DNA of 55,793 bases from Acidobacteriota bacterium (GTDB lineage Bacteria; Acidobacteriota; Polarisedimenticolia; J045): positions 1 through 55,793 of the forward strand of contig JALOKP010000003.1 in NCBI GenBank assembly GCA_025456425.1, in the 5' to 3' direction. The number at the start of each line of letters is the position of its first letter. Position 1 is the first letter of the stretch. The position numbers were made by a program, and so were the translations under genes. Shown in pieces: positions 48,326 to 55,793 of the stretch. The notes beneath the pieces are model-generated. The model saw nothing but the letters and a program-made list of their open reading frames with translations, was not told the origin of the DNA and did not search any database.

Positions 48326-49177
48326 TCAGGCCGGCAGGGCTCCCCTGCGGCGCAGGTGCTCGCGGGCGATCCGGGCCTCGTCGGAGCTGGGGTACTCCCG
48401 GATCAGGGTCTGCAGCGTGGCGACGGCGGCGGCGTTGTCCTTGGCCTCGAACTGGGCGAGACCCTTCTTCAGGAGCGCGGCCGGCGTCTTCTCCCCCTTC
48501 GGGAAGGTCTCGATCAGGGTGTCGTAGGCTCCGACCGCGTCGGGGTAGCGGCCCATCGCGTAGAGCGTCTCGCCGGTCCAGTAGAGGGCGTCGTCGGCCA
48601 TCGGCCCGGTCGGATCGGCCTGGTGGGCGGCCTGGAACCCGGCCAACGCCAGCTCGTAGTGCCGGCGGGAGTAGTCGGAATAGGCGGCGTTGAAGAGGTC
48701 GGTCGGCGAACCGGTGCCGGTCGCCGGACCGGGCCGGGCGCCGGCCGCGGGTGCGGCGGCCGGCGCGGTCGCCCCCGCGGCCCCGGGCGCCGGTTTCGCC
48801 TCGCCTTCCGCGGGCCGGTTGGGGTTCAGCACCGGGGCCGCCCCGGGCCGCAGCCCGCGGACCTCCGCCAGCAGCTCGTCCAGCCGGCGCTGCGTCGCGA
48901 GCAACTGCTCCTCGACGACGCGCATCGTGCGCTCCAGCGTCTCGGTCCGCGCGGCGGCCTCGGCGCAGGCGGTGGTCGGGTCGGTGGACTTCTTCTGAAG
49001 CGCCTCGAGCTGCTCGAGGACGCGGGCCGAGTCCTTCTGGAGCTTGAAGAGCTGCTCCTGGACGTCCGGCGGCAGCGGGGCGGTCGAGGCCGGCTCGGTG
49101 CCGGGGAAGCCGGCGCAGCCAGCCGCCAGCGCGAGGGCGAGCCCCAGCGCGAGCGACGCCGGCCGGCGCGCCGTCAC
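48326..49177 (-). CDS. cpoB: Tol-Pal system protein CpoB/YbgF
   Basis: A 283-residue envelope protein. It begins with a lipoprotein-like signal (AAGC, Cys21), whereas the well-studied CpoB is soluble in the periplasm. A coiled-coil region (about 38-110) is followed by a Pro/Ala linker and TPR repeats (about 157-275), with FNAAYSDYSRRHYELALAGF, PMADDALYWTGETLYAMGRY and FPKGEKTPAALLKKGLA typical of YbgF. In model bacteria CpoB coordinates cell-wall synthesis and outer-membrane constriction at the septum. GTG 49177 overlaps the pal stop (GTGA). Last gene of the Tol-Pal operon. Confidence 0.92.
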   Translation of the reverse strand: MTARRPASLALGLALALAAGCAGFPGTEPASTAPLPPDVQEQLFKLQKDSARVLEQLEALQKKSTDPTTACAEAAARTETLERTMRVVEEQLLATQRRLDELLAEVRGLRPGAAPVLNPNRPAEGEAKPAPGAAGATAPAAAPAAGARPGPATGTGSPTDLFNAAYSDYSRRHYELALAGFQAAHQADPTGPMADDALYWTGETLYAMGRYPDAVGAYDTLIETFPKGEKTPAALLKKGLAQFEAKDNAAAVATLQTLIREYPSSDEARIAREHLRRRGALPA

Positions 49178-49761
49178 CGCGCCTCCGTGAAGTCGCAGCG
49201 GCGGTTCTGGGCCCAGGCCGCTTCGTCGTGTCCGGCGTCGGCCGGCTGGTCCTCGCCGAAGCTGATCGTCTCCAGCTGCGCCGCCGGGATGCCGAGCCGG
49301 ATCAGCTGGTTCCGGACGGCGTTCGCGCGCCGCGCCCCCAGCGAGAGGTTGTATTCGAGCGTCCCGCGCTCGTCGGTGTTTCCTTCGATCAGGACCCGCG
49401 TGCCGGCGTTGGCCCGCATCCAGGCCGCGTTGCGCTCGAGGACGGCCATCGCGGCGGACGACAGCTCGTCGCTGTCGTATTCGAAGTAGACCGTCTCGAG
49501 CGGAAGCGCTCCGGCCCGGCCCGCCCCCGCGGCGTCCGCCCCGCTCCCCTCCGACAGCGGCTCCTCCGCGAACGGCTCCTGCTGCGGCGGCATCTCCTCG
49601 ATCGGCCTCGTCGCGCCGGCGCCGCCGGCAGCCGATCCCGTCCCGGACCCGTCCTCCGCCGTGACGGATTCCTCGATCGGCGTGGTCTGCTTCTTCGGGC
49701 AGCCCGCCGCGAAGATCGCGACCAGGCCGATGATCGTGAGACAGAACAGGGTGCGTCGCAT
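49174..49761 (-). CDS. pal: Peptidoglycan-associated lipoprotein Pal
   Basis: A 195-residue outer-membrane lipoprotein: lipobox AAGC with Cys21, a flexible acidic and Pro-rich linker (about 25-85), and the OmpA-like peptidoglycan-binding domain (about 88-195) with VYFEYDSDEL, IEGNTDERGTLEYNLSLGARRA and a typical SFGEDQPAD. It binds TolB or peptidoglycan and draws the outer membrane inward during division. The gene sits between tolB and cpoB. A TATACT (49800-49795) just upstream, overlapping the tolB end, could be a weak internal promoter. Confidence 0.96.
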   Translation of the reverse strand: MRRTLFCLTIIGLVAIFAAGCPKKQTTPIEESVTAEDGSGTGSAAGGAGATRPIEEMPPQQEPFAEEPLSEGSGADAAGAGRAGALPLETVYFEYDSDELSSAAMAVLERNAAWMRANAGTRVLIEGNTDERGTLEYNLSLGARRANAVRNQLIRLGIPAAQLETISFGEDQPADAGHDEAAWAQNRRCDFTEAR

Positions 49762-49805
49762 GGCGTGTCCTCGAGCGGGGAACCGGGCCCCGCGAGTATA
49801 GGCGC

Positions 49806-51119
49806 TCAGCGCCGGATCGGGCTCCAGTCGGGCGTGAAGGCCGGCTCGCCGGTCGTCAGCTTCTTGAGGTCGGTGCCGTCGTCGCGGATCACCCAGATCG
49901 CGTAGTTGCCGTCGCGGTTGCTGGCGAAGACGATGTGGCGGCCGTCGGGGGCCCAGCGCGGGTTCTCCTTGTTGCCGCGGCCGCTGGTCAGGATCGTCTC
50001 CTTGCCGGTGGCCAGCTCGTGCAGCACGAGCTGGAAGCTGCCGTCGATCCGGCTGACGTAGACGATCCGCCCGCCGTCGGGGGACCAGGCTGCCGACTCG
50101 TTGTAGCGCCCCTCGTTCGAGAGCCGGCGCACGTTCGAGCCGGTCGACGACATGACGTAGATCTGCGGCGAGCCGGCGCGGTCGGAGGTGAAGGCGATCT
50201 CGGTCCCGGTCGGCGACCAGACCGGGGCGGTGTCGATCGCGGGGTGGTTGGTCAGCCGCGCCTCGCGCCCGGTCGTCACGTCGAAGGTGTAGATCTCGCT
50301 GTTGCGGTCGCGGTCGGAGGAGAAGGCGATCGTCCGTCCGTCGGGCGCGTAGTCGGGCGCGGCATTGAGCTCGCCCCCCTTCGGCGCCAGCGTGATGATC
50401 TTGCCGTTCTCGTCGAGCAGGTAGATCGAGGGCTTCCGCCCCTTGAACGACAGGAAGGTCAGCTGGCGCGCGTCGGGCGACCAGGCGGGCGAGAGGTTGA
50501 TCGTGCCGGTCGAGGTCAGGCGGCGCACGCGGGCGCCGTCGTAGTCCATCAGGTAGACCTCCTTCACCCGGTTCTGCCCCGAGACGAAGGCGATGCGGGT
50601 CTGCGCGATCCCCGGCCGGCCCGTGAGCTGCAGCACGATCTCGTCGGCCGCGATGTGGGCCAGCCGGCGCAGGTCGGACGGCAGCTTGCCGCCCCAGGTC
50701 CGGTCGAGCAGGACGGTCCCCTTGCCGGTCTCGAGCACCTTCACGTTGAAGAGGCCGCGCTCCTTCTCGACCGAGAGCTTGGCGAGCACGAGCTGGGCCG
50801 CCCCGGCCTCGCGCCACGCCGCCGGGTCCTGCAGCCGGTCGGGCGGGATCCGCCCCTCGCCGGCCGGGTCGAGCAGTGCGAACCAGCCGGAGAACGCGAG
50901 GTCGTCGTGCAGCACCTTGCCGATCTCGGCCGCTTCGGCCGGCTGGGCGCCGGGGCCAACGACCGTCGGCGGCAGGGCCAGCGCGATCCGGGAGGCGGCC
51001 TTGTCGCGGATCACGCCCTGGAGGTCCCCCGCCTTCGGGGAGGGGTCCTGCGCCGCGGCGGCGGGGCCGGCCGCGAGCAGCAGGGAGAGCAGCGGGAACA
51101 GGGGCAGGGCAGGTCGCAT
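49806..51119 (-). CDS. tolB: Tol-Pal system beta-propeller protein TolB
   Basis: A 437-residue periplasmic protein with a signal peptide (about 1-23, ending AAAA). The N-terminal domain (about 30-170) has LHDDLAFSGWFALLDP. The six-bladed WD40-like propeller (about 190-437) shows repeated blade motifs SPAWSPDARQLTF, APDYAPDGRTIAF, APVWSPTGTEIAF, SAAWSPDGGRIVYV and NPRWAPDGRHIVF. TolB binds Pal and receives energy through TolA. ATG 51119 was chosen for the signal peptide and lies 14 bases after the tolA-position gene. Confidence 0.96.
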   Translation of the reverse strand: MRPALPLFPLLSLLLAAGPAAAAQDPSPKAGDLQGVIRDKAASRIALALPPTVVGPGAQPAEAAEIGKVLHDDLAFSGWFALLDPAGEGRIPPDRLQDPAAWREAGAAQLVLAKLSVEKERGLFNVKVLETGKGTVLLDRTWGGKLPSDLRRLAHIAADEIVLQLTGRPGIAQTRIAFVSGQNRVKEVYLMDYDGARVRRLTSTGTINLSPAWSPDARQLTFLSFKGRKPSIYLLDENGKIITLAPKGGELNAAPDYAPDGRTIAFSSDRDRNSEIYTFDVTTGREARLTNHPAIDTAPVWSPTGTEIAFTSDRAGSPQIYVMSSTGSNVRRLSNEGRYNESAAWSPDGGRIVYVSRIDGSFQLVLHELATGKETILTSGRGNKENPRWAPDGRHIVFASNRDGNYAIWVIRDDGTDLKKLTTGEPAFTPDWSPIRR

Positions 51120-51133
51120 CGGGGAGCCTCTTC

Positions 51134-51919
51134 TCACATGTCCGGGGGCAGCAGCTCGAAGATGAAGCGAGCCGTCAGCCGGTCCTTCTCGTAGGCGCGG
51201 GGGAGGGGCGGCAACTGGCCGAGCGACAGCACCGCCCGGTAGGCCGACTGGTCGAGCGGCGTGTAGCCGCTGGGCGTCTCGACCTCGACGCCGGTGACGC
51301 GGCCGTCGTCTTCGATCACGAAAGCGACCACCACGCGCACGGTATCGCTCCCGGCGGGGAGGATCGGGCGGTTCTGCCACGCTTCCTGCAGCCGAGTGAC
51401 GACGAGGTTGGTGTAGTAGTCGTAGGTGAACGGCTCGTCCGATCCGAGCCCCGCGACGCCGCCGGCGATCGGGCCGTCGGGCCCGGTGGCCCCGGGAGTA
51501 CCGGCCGTGCCGGGGGTCCCGGGCTGGTCCTTCTGCGGGGCCTGCGGCTCGAGGGGGCGCATCTTCTCCGGCTGCGCGGTCAGCCCCTTCGGCGGCGGCA
51601 CGACCTTCGGCGGGTCGGTGGCGCGCAGCCGGTTGGTCGGCGTCAGCTTCTCGTCGATCGGTGCCGGCGGCCGCTCGGGAACGAACTTCTCGGCCGGCTT
51701 CTCGACGCCGCGCGCCCCGCCGCCCGGCGGGGCCTTGACCCCGGCCGCGAGGCGGACGGTCATCGTCGGGCCCAGCTTCCCGGTGCGCGCCGCGCCGTCG
51801 GAGGTGAAGATCACGATCGCCACCAGCGCCGCGAGGTGCAGCGCCAGCGACGCCATCCCGCCGCCGACCTCCTCCGGGTGGGGAACGACGATCCGGACGC
51901 GGACCGATCGGGCCGGCAC
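51134..51919 (-). CDS. TolA-position TonB-family energy transducer
   Basis: A 261-residue protein with a cytoplasmic N-terminus, one transmembrane helix (about 23-40), a Pro-rich periplasmic stretch (about 60-150) and a TonB/TolA-type C-terminal domain (about 165-261) with RLQEAWQNRP, VVVAFVIEDDGRVTGVEVETPSG and SAYRAVLSL. It occupies the tolA place between tolR and tolB, so it should link TolQR to TolB-Pal. It lacks the long Ala/Lys helix of classical TolA; instead it has a Gly-Pro-Thr stretch (GTPGTAGTPGATGPDGP). GTG 51919 lies 4 bases after the tolR stop. Confidence 0.85.
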   Translation of the reverse strand: MPARSVRVRIVVPHPEEVGGGMASLALHLAALVAIVIFTSDGAARTGKLGPTMTVRLAAGVKAPPGGGARGVEKPAEKFVPERPPAPIDEKLTPTNRLRATDPPKVVPPPKGLTAQPEKMRPLEPQAPQKDQPGTPGTAGTPGATGPDGPIAGGVAGLGSDEPFTYDYYTNLVVTRLQEAWQNRPILPAGSDTVRVVVAFVIEDDGRVTGVEVETPSGYTPLDQSAYRAVLSLGQLPPLPRAYEKDRLTARFIFELLPPDM

Positions 51920-51923
51920 CCGC

Positions 51924-52358
<435 letters not shown>

Positions 52359-52360
52359 CG

Positions 52361-53077
52361 TCAGGCCGGCCGCCGGCGCCGCTTCTGGAGCAGGTGGATG
52401 AAGTCGTACTCGAACTCCTCCATCTCGATGCTCATGATCCGGACCTGGCGCAGGAAGTAGTTGTAGGCGACCGCGGCCGGGACCGCCGCGGCCAGGCCGG
52501 CGGCCGTGGCGATCAGCGCTTCGGCGATCCCGGGGGCGTAGGCCTGGATGTTCGCCGCGCCGGACAGCCCGATCCGGTGGAAGGCGTCCATGATCCCCCA
52601 GACCGTGCCGAACAGGCCGATGAACGGGGCGGTGGCTGCGGTCGTGGCGAGGAAGGTCAGCGAGCGCTCGATGTCGCGCAGGTTGGTGGCGGCAGCCCGC
52701 GAGATCATCCGCGTCACGTCCTGGACCGCGTCGTCGTCGAGCGTGCGCCCCGTGCCCGTGCCGTCCATCGCGAGCTGGCTCACCTCGTGGAACGCCGCCT
52801 TGAACAGGCCGACCACCGGGGACCGGGTCCACTTCTGGGCCTGATCGCGCAGGTCCGAGAGCCGGGACCCGGAGTGGAACTTGGCGAGGAAGGCCTGGGT
52901 CTCGCGCCGGGCCCGGCGAAAGGTCCGGGCCCGCTCGAGGATGATCCCCCAGCTGACGATCGAGGCGACGAGCAGGATGAGCAGGGTCGCCTTGCCGACC
53001 GGACCGGCCTGCATCACGAGGTCGATCACGCTCGGGTTGGCAGGGGTCGTCGCGACCAGGGGAACGGCGAACGGCAA
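52361..53077 (-). CDS. tolQ: Tol-Pal system protein TolQ (ExbB/MotA family)
   Basis: About 238 residues with three transmembrane helices (about 30-50, 135-160 and 175-200). TAATAPFIGLFGTVWGIMDAF is the family core motif (seen as its parts APFIGLFGTVWG and AEALIATAAGLAAAVPA). TolQ with TolR forms the proton-driven motor of the Tol system. The start is uncertain: the frame is open upstream, but no ATG or GTG fits, and TTG at 53077 with GAGGTG just upstream gives the normal N-terminus. First gene of the operon; TAGTTT at 53117-53112 is a weak -10 candidate. Confidence 0.93.
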   Translation of the reverse strand: MPFAVPLVATTPANPSVIDLVMQAGPVGKATLLILLVASIVSWGIILERARTFRRARRETQAFLAKFHSGSRLSDLRDQAQKWTRSPVVGLFKAAFHEVSQLAMDGTGTGRTLDDDAVQDVTRMISRAAATNLRDIERSLTFLATTAATAPFIGLFGTVWGIMDAFHRIGLSGAANIQAYAPGIAEALIATAAGLAAAVPAAVAYNYFLRQVRIMSIEMEEFEYDFIHLLQKRRRRPA

Positions 53078-53145
53078 GGAACACCTCGCGAAAGAACGCG
53101 GAAACAGGCGGAAACTACCACGCGGCGCGGGAGCGGGCCAGCCGG

Positions 53146-53613
53146 CTAGGCCCCTCGCGCAACGACGATCGACCATTCCTCCGGCCGGACCGGAGTCACC
53201 GAGAGGCGGTTCCCGCGGCGCAGCACGACCATCGCCTCGAGCCCAGGGGTCGCGCGCAGCTCGTCGAGGGTGACGGGTTTCGCGAAAATCCCCTCGAGCT
53301 CGATTTCGACGCCGTACCAGCGCGGGGACTGCGGGTCCGCGGCCGGGTCGTGGTGGGGCGAGCGCCGGTCGAACTGCGTCGGGTCGGGCGCCGCCGTCCC
53401 GACCACGACGGCGGTCCCGGCGACCGCTGGCCGCGCGATCCCGGAGTGGTAGACGAGCACGCCGTCGCCGGGGCGGATCTCGTCGCGGATCAGGTTCCGG
53501 GCCTGGTAGTTGCGGACCCCGTCCCAGAACGCGCGGCGGCCGGGCCGCCGGGCGAGGTCGTCGATCGAGAAGGTCCCGGGCTCGGTCTTCATCAGCCAGT
53601 AGCGGCGCGCCAT
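53146..53613 (-). CDS. EVE-domain protein
   Basis: A 155-residue cytoplasmic protein of the EVE family, which has a PUA-like fold and is thought to bind modified bases. Signatures are YWLMKTEPGTFSIDDL at the N-terminus, FWDGVRNYQARNLIRDEIRPGD, VLVYHSG, and the ending NRLSVTPVRPEEW. A GGGAG ribosome site precedes ATG 53613, with a TACAAT -10 box 20 bases upstream. It is divergent from the short-chain dehydrogenase gene. Confidence 0.93.
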   Translation of the reverse strand: MARRYWLMKTEPGTFSIDDLARRPGRRAFWDGVRNYQARNLIRDEIRPGDGVLVYHSGIARPAVAGTAVVVGTAAPDPTQFDRRSPHHDPAADPQSPRWYGVEIELEGIFAKPVTLDELRATPGLEAMVVLRRGNRLSVTPVRPEEWSIVVARGA

Positions 53614-53632
53614 CGGTCGGCTCCCGTCGCCG

Positions 53633-53638
53633 ATTGTA
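53633..53638 (-). promoter_or_regulatory. -10 box of the EVE gene
   Basis: TACAAT on the minus strand, 19 bases before ATG 53613. It is 14 bases from the oppositely directed TAGACT box at 53653, forming a compact divergent promoter pair. Confidence 0.5.
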
Positions 53639-53652
53639 GGACGGCGCCGCGG

Positions 53653-53658
53653 TAGACT
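53653..53658 (+). promoter_or_regulatory. -10 box of the short-chain dehydrogenase gene
   Basis: TAGACT, identical to the tRNA-Leu -10 box, 40 bases before ATG 53699. No clear -35. Confidence 0.45.
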
Positions 53659-53698
53659 CGGAGACGTTCGCGCCCCGCGCCGGAGACTGCACCGACCG

Positions 53699-54511
53699 AT
53701 GCCGCTCGCCCCCGCCCGCTACGATCACTGCCTCGTCACCGGCGCCTCGGCCGGAATCGGCTGGGCCTTCGCGCTGGAACTCGCGGCCCGCGGGGCCCGG
53801 CGCCTGACCGTCGTCGCGCGCCGCGAGGAGCGCCTTGTGGAGTTGGCCGCGCGTCTCGGCGCCGGCCGCGCGTCGCCGTCCCCGGAGGTGCGCCCCGTCG
53901 TCGTCGACCTCGCCGAGCCGGACGGGCCGGGCCGGCTGGTCGAGGCGCTCCGGAGGGAGGGCGCGCCGCCGGTCGACCTGCTGGTCAGCAACGCCGGCTT
54001 CGGACGCTACGGGGCTTTCATCTTGCGCCCCTGGGACGACCACCGGAGGATGTACCAGCTCAACATGCTGACCCCGGCGGAGCTGGTCCACGCGCTGTGG
54101 GACGAGCTGACAGCGGTGCCGGGACGCGGGGTGATCCACGTCGCCAGCACCGCGGCCTTCCAGCCGATTCCGTACTTCGCCTCCTACGCCGCGACCAAGG
54201 CCTTCCTGCGCAGCCTCTCGGACGGGCTCTGGGGCGAGGCGCGGCCCGCGGGGGCGCGGGTGCTGGCACTCTGCCCCGGGCCGGTGCCGACCGAGTTCGG
54301 CCAGGTCGCGGGGACGAGCTTCCGGGTGCGCAAGGTCTCGACCGGGGCCGATCGGGTCGTGCGCGAGGCGCTCGACGCCTACGAGCGGGGGCGGGCCGAG
54401 GTGATCCCGGGATTCACGAACCGGGTGATGCGGTGCGCCGTGCGGCTGGTGCCGCTGCGGCTGGTGCTCTGGGGGGCGACGAAGGTCGCGGGGGTCCAGC
54501 GGCCCGGGTGA
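53699..54511 (+). CDS. Short-chain dehydrogenase/reductase
   Basis: A 270-residue classical SDR. The nucleotide-binding motif TGASAGIG is at 14-21, the NAG motif in LVSNAGFGRYG, and the catalytic Ser150, Tyr163 and Lys167 (STAAF, SYAATK) are intact. PGPVPTEF follows, as in acyl-CoA or ketoacyl-like SDRs. Arg residues after motif I (VVARREERL) suggest NADP preference. The substrate cannot be assigned. The stop is only 2 bases from the end of the convergent SRAP gene. Confidence 0.92.
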   Translation: MPLAPARYDHCLVTGASAGIGWAFALELAARGARRLTVVARREERLVELAARLGAGRASPSPEVRPVVVDLAEPDGPGRLVEALRREGAPPVDLLVSNAGFGRYGAFILRPWDDHRRMYQLNMLTPAELVHALWDELTAVPGRGVIHVASTAAFQPIPYFASYAATKAFLRSLSDGLWGEARPAGARVLALCPGPVPTEFGQVAGTSFRVRKVSTGADRVVREALDAYERGRAEVIPGFTNRVMRCAVRLVPLRLVLWGATKVAGVQRPG

Positions 54512-54513
54512 AC

Positions 54514-55173
54514 TCAGGCCGGCTCCACGCAGCCCGGTCCCTCGTTCCGCGCGCTGTGGACCGTCGGCCCGACCGCCCGCTCCCGCATCGCCTCGGCCGG
54601 GTAGCTATCGATCAGCGCCGACACGCGGGCCGGGTCGCGCAGCTCGGGGTCGAGCCAGGCCGCGATCCGCTCGCGCGGCAGGATCGCCGGCATCCGGTCG
54701 TGGTAGCGGGCGAGCAGCGCGTTCGGCGCGGTGGTGAGGATCGCGCACGACTCCAGCTCGGAGCCATCGGGGCTCAGCCAGCGGTCCCACAGCCCGGCCA
54801 GCGCGAACGGGGCGCCGTCGGCCAGCGTGAAGTAGATCGCGCGCCGCGCCTTGGGGGCCCCGGTCCACTCGTAGAATCCGTCGGCCGGTACGACGCAGCG
54901 GCGGCTCCGGAGCGGGGCCCGGAACGAGGGCTTCTCCGCGGCCGTCTCGGCCCGCGCGTTGATCAGCAGCGGCAGCCTGGCGAGGTCCTTCGTCCAGCCC
55001 GGCACGAGCCCCCAGCGGGTGAGCGCAACCTCCGGAACCGGCGCCCCGCGCACGATCGCCACCGCCTGCGTCGGTGCGATGTTGTAGCGGGGCGGGAGGG
55101 CGGGGAAGTCGGGCAGCCCGAGGGCCGCCGCGACGGCCTGGGCGGGGGAGGCCAGCGTGAAGCGTCCGCACAT
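54514..55173 (-). CDS. SOS response-associated peptidase (SRAP/YedK family)
   Basis: A 219-residue protein with the SRAP catalytic residues: Cys2 directly after the initiator Met (MCGRF), Asn in LINARAET, Glu in DGFYEW and His in YHDRMP. Family members (YedK, HMCES) form a stable thiazolidine link to abasic sites in single-stranded DNA and so shield them. RYNIAPTQ and RWGLVPGW are further signatures. The -10 box TACAAT lies 9 bases before the ATG, giving a very short or missing leader. Confidence 0.96.
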   Translation of the reverse strand: MCGRFTLASPAQAVAAALGLPDFPALPPRYNIAPTQAVAIVRGAPVPEVALTRWGLVPGWTKDLARLPLLINARAETAAEKPSFRAPLRSRRCVVPADGFYEWTGAPKARRAIYFTLADGAPFALAGLWDRWLSPDGSELESCAILTTAPNALLARYHDRMPAILPRERIAAWLDPELRDPARVSALIDSYPAEAMRERAVGPTVHSARNEGPGCVEPA

Positions 55174-55181
55174 CGCCCCGG

Positions 55182-55191
55182 CATTGTAGAC
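55182..55191. promoter_or_regulatory. Overlapping divergent -10 boxes
   Basis: TACAAT on the minus strand (55187-55182, for the SRAP gene) and TAGACT on the plus strand (55186-55191, for the coiled-coil gene) share two bases, so the two polymerases should exclude each other. Confidence 0.5.
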
Positions 55192-55209
55192 TCCGGCCCG
55201 GGAGACCCC

Positions 55210-55506
55210 ATGGGCGACGAGCTGAAGTCGGCCTACGAGCTGGCCATGGAGCGGCTGCGCTCGCGGGACCGCGACGAGCGGGCGCCGCTCGGCGCGGAAC
55301 AGCGGCGCCGGATCGTCGAATTGAAGGCCGAGTTCCAGGCCCGGCGGGCCGAGGCCTCGATCATGGCCGACGCACGCAAGGCAGCGGCGATCGCGGCCGG
55401 AGACGACGTCCGGCTCGAGCAGGTCGAGAACGAGTACCGCCGCGAGGTCGCCCGCCTCGCCGCCGAGGAAGAGTCCCGGCTCGAGGTCCTGCGCCGGGGG
55501 GAGTGA
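55210..55506 (+). CDS. Small charged coiled-coil protein, hypothetical
   Basis: A 98-residue cytoplasmic protein that I do not recognise as a named family. It is rich in Arg, Glu and Ala throughout, with heptad-like helices (LKSAYELAMERLRSRDRDE, VENEYRREVARLAAEEE). No Cys or His. ATG 55210 follows a GGGAG ribosome site and a TAGACT -10 box. Divergent from the SRAP gene. Confidence 0.7.
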   Translation: MGDELKSAYELAMERLRSRDRDERAPLGAEQRRRIVELKAEFQARRAEASIMADARKAAAIAAGDDVRLEQVENEYRREVARLAAEEESRLEVLRRGE

Positions 55507-55580
55507 GCGCCGAAGGGCGGCTTAGCCGAATGGTCGCAGGGGTCAGTCGGTGTTTCGGTGCGTGGGGCGAACAGGGGCCG

Positions 55581-55609
55581 TTGACGCTGGACGCAGTCTC
55601 GTTTACCGT
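55581..55609 (+). promoter_or_regulatory. Candidate promoter of the nifJ-type gene
   Basis: TTGACG (55581-55586), 17 bases, then TACCGT (55604-55609), like the dksA promoter (TTGACG-17-TACCTT). Three GTTTA repeats (55601-55605, 55608-55612, 55613-55617) cover the -10, in an AT-rich patch that stands out from the GC-rich surroundings. Confidence 0.5.
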
Positions 55610-55631
55610 TTAGTTTATCGCGCGTAAAGAT

Positions 55632-55650
55632 ACCGACCCTTCGAGTCGGT
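55632..55650 (+). promoter_or_regulatory. Leader hairpin before the nifJ-type gene
   Basis: ACCGAC (55632-55637) and GTCGGT (55645-55650) form a 6-base stem with loop CCTTCGA, followed by TATTTCCC. It would lie in the 5' leader, about 39 bases before the start codon; it may be an attenuator or an mRNA stabiliser. Confidence 0.4.
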
Positions 55651-55688
55651 TATTTCCCTTACGCCTACCCGACATGGGAGGTTTCGTC

Positions 55689-55793
55689 ATGACCCGCCGG
55701 ATGGTGACAGTCGACGGCAACGAAGCGGCGGCCAGCGTCGCGCACCGCACGAGCGAGGTGATCGCGATCTACCCGATCACCCCCTCTTCGCCG
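55689..55793 (+). CDS. nifJ: Pyruvate:ferredoxin (flavodoxin) oxidoreductase, N-terminal fragment
   Basis: Only the first 35 codons are in the window. VTVDGNEAAASVAHRTSEVIA and IYPITPSSP match the start of the NifJ-type enzyme, in which YPITPS is part of the pyruvate/thiamine-diphosphate pocket. The enzyme splits pyruvate to acetyl-CoA and CO2 with reduction of ferredoxin. GGGAGG lies 7 bases before ATG 55689; ATG 55701 is an alternative. Single-chain NifJ is more likely than a separate alpha subunit, but this cannot be decided here. Confidence 0.85.
   Translation, partial: MTRRMVTVDGNEAAASVAHRTSEVIAIYPITPSSP

Noticed and set aside
55515..55560. tRNA-like sequence (TTAGCCGAATGGTCGCAG)
   Set aside because: It resembles a D-arm, but no acceptor, anticodon or T stems can be drawn around it.

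Overview
The window is a gene-dense, GC-rich bacterial chromosome segment with no insertion sequence, prophage or CRISPR array, and no gene-free stretch longer than about 300 bases. A full Tol-Pal operon, an Omp85/TamB outer-membrane protein, several lipoproteins and trans-envelope exporters show a Gram-negative (diderm) cell. GWxTD and DUF4388 proteins, a bactofilin, a Gld-type ABC exporter, the recO-glyQ-glyS-ppdK order, and both pyruvate phosphate dikinase and a pyruvate:ferredoxin oxidoreductase start suggest Acidobacteriota (Thermoanaerobaculia-like) or a neighbouring deep Gram-negative phylum with an anaerobic-type pyruvate metabolism. This taxonomic reading is inference only.

Layout. 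1-1559: 3' part of secA, whose zinc-binding tail looks deleted. 1507-7083 (minus): MacB-type exporter operon of one ATPase, three different periplasmic adaptors and one permease. 7240-9767: SPFH/zinc-ribbon protein and guaB. 9903-15137: tightly overlapping mgtE-recO-glyQ-glyS, followed by ppdK and a PIN-PhoH ATPase. 19389-28639: DksA-type regulator, rRNA methyltransferase, a 2055-residue TamB-Omp85 fusion, ruvX and mltG. 28649-29443: a small Cys protein and a DciA-like protein. 29501-33471: Gld-type ABC system. 33437-37404: GWxTD protein, HEAT-repeat protein, bactofilin and a methyltransferase-like protein. 37439-40783: secreted subtilisin, DUF4388 protein and tRNA-Leu(CAG). 40909-47820: fused MFS/spermidine-synthase-like protein, divergent from an RNase R-archease-RtcB operon. 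47852-53077 (minus): rpsT, then tolQ-tolR-tolA-tolB-pal-cpoB. 53146-55793: EVE protein, short-chain dehydrogenase, SRAP protein, a coiled-coil protein and the first 35 codons of a nifJ-type gene.

The most unusual object is the single-chain TamB-Omp85 protein at 20993-27160. One reading frame carries an N-terminal inner-membrane anchor, a long TamB/AsmA-like beta-helical body, the TamB C-terminal domain, about five POTRA repeats and an Omp85 beta-barrel with a VRGF motif and terminal Phe. If expressed whole, it would bridge inner and outer membranes covalently. Other points of note are the three tandem adaptors, the RNase R-archease-RtcB operon, candidate leaderless promoters, and a recurring promoter pattern (TTGACR, 17-base spacer, TAGAMT-like -10).

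Many genes overlap by exactly 4 bases (ATGA or GTGA), so translational coupling is probably common. Several starts are GTG and one is probably TTG. Large antisense open frames are by-products of the high third-position GC and were left out.
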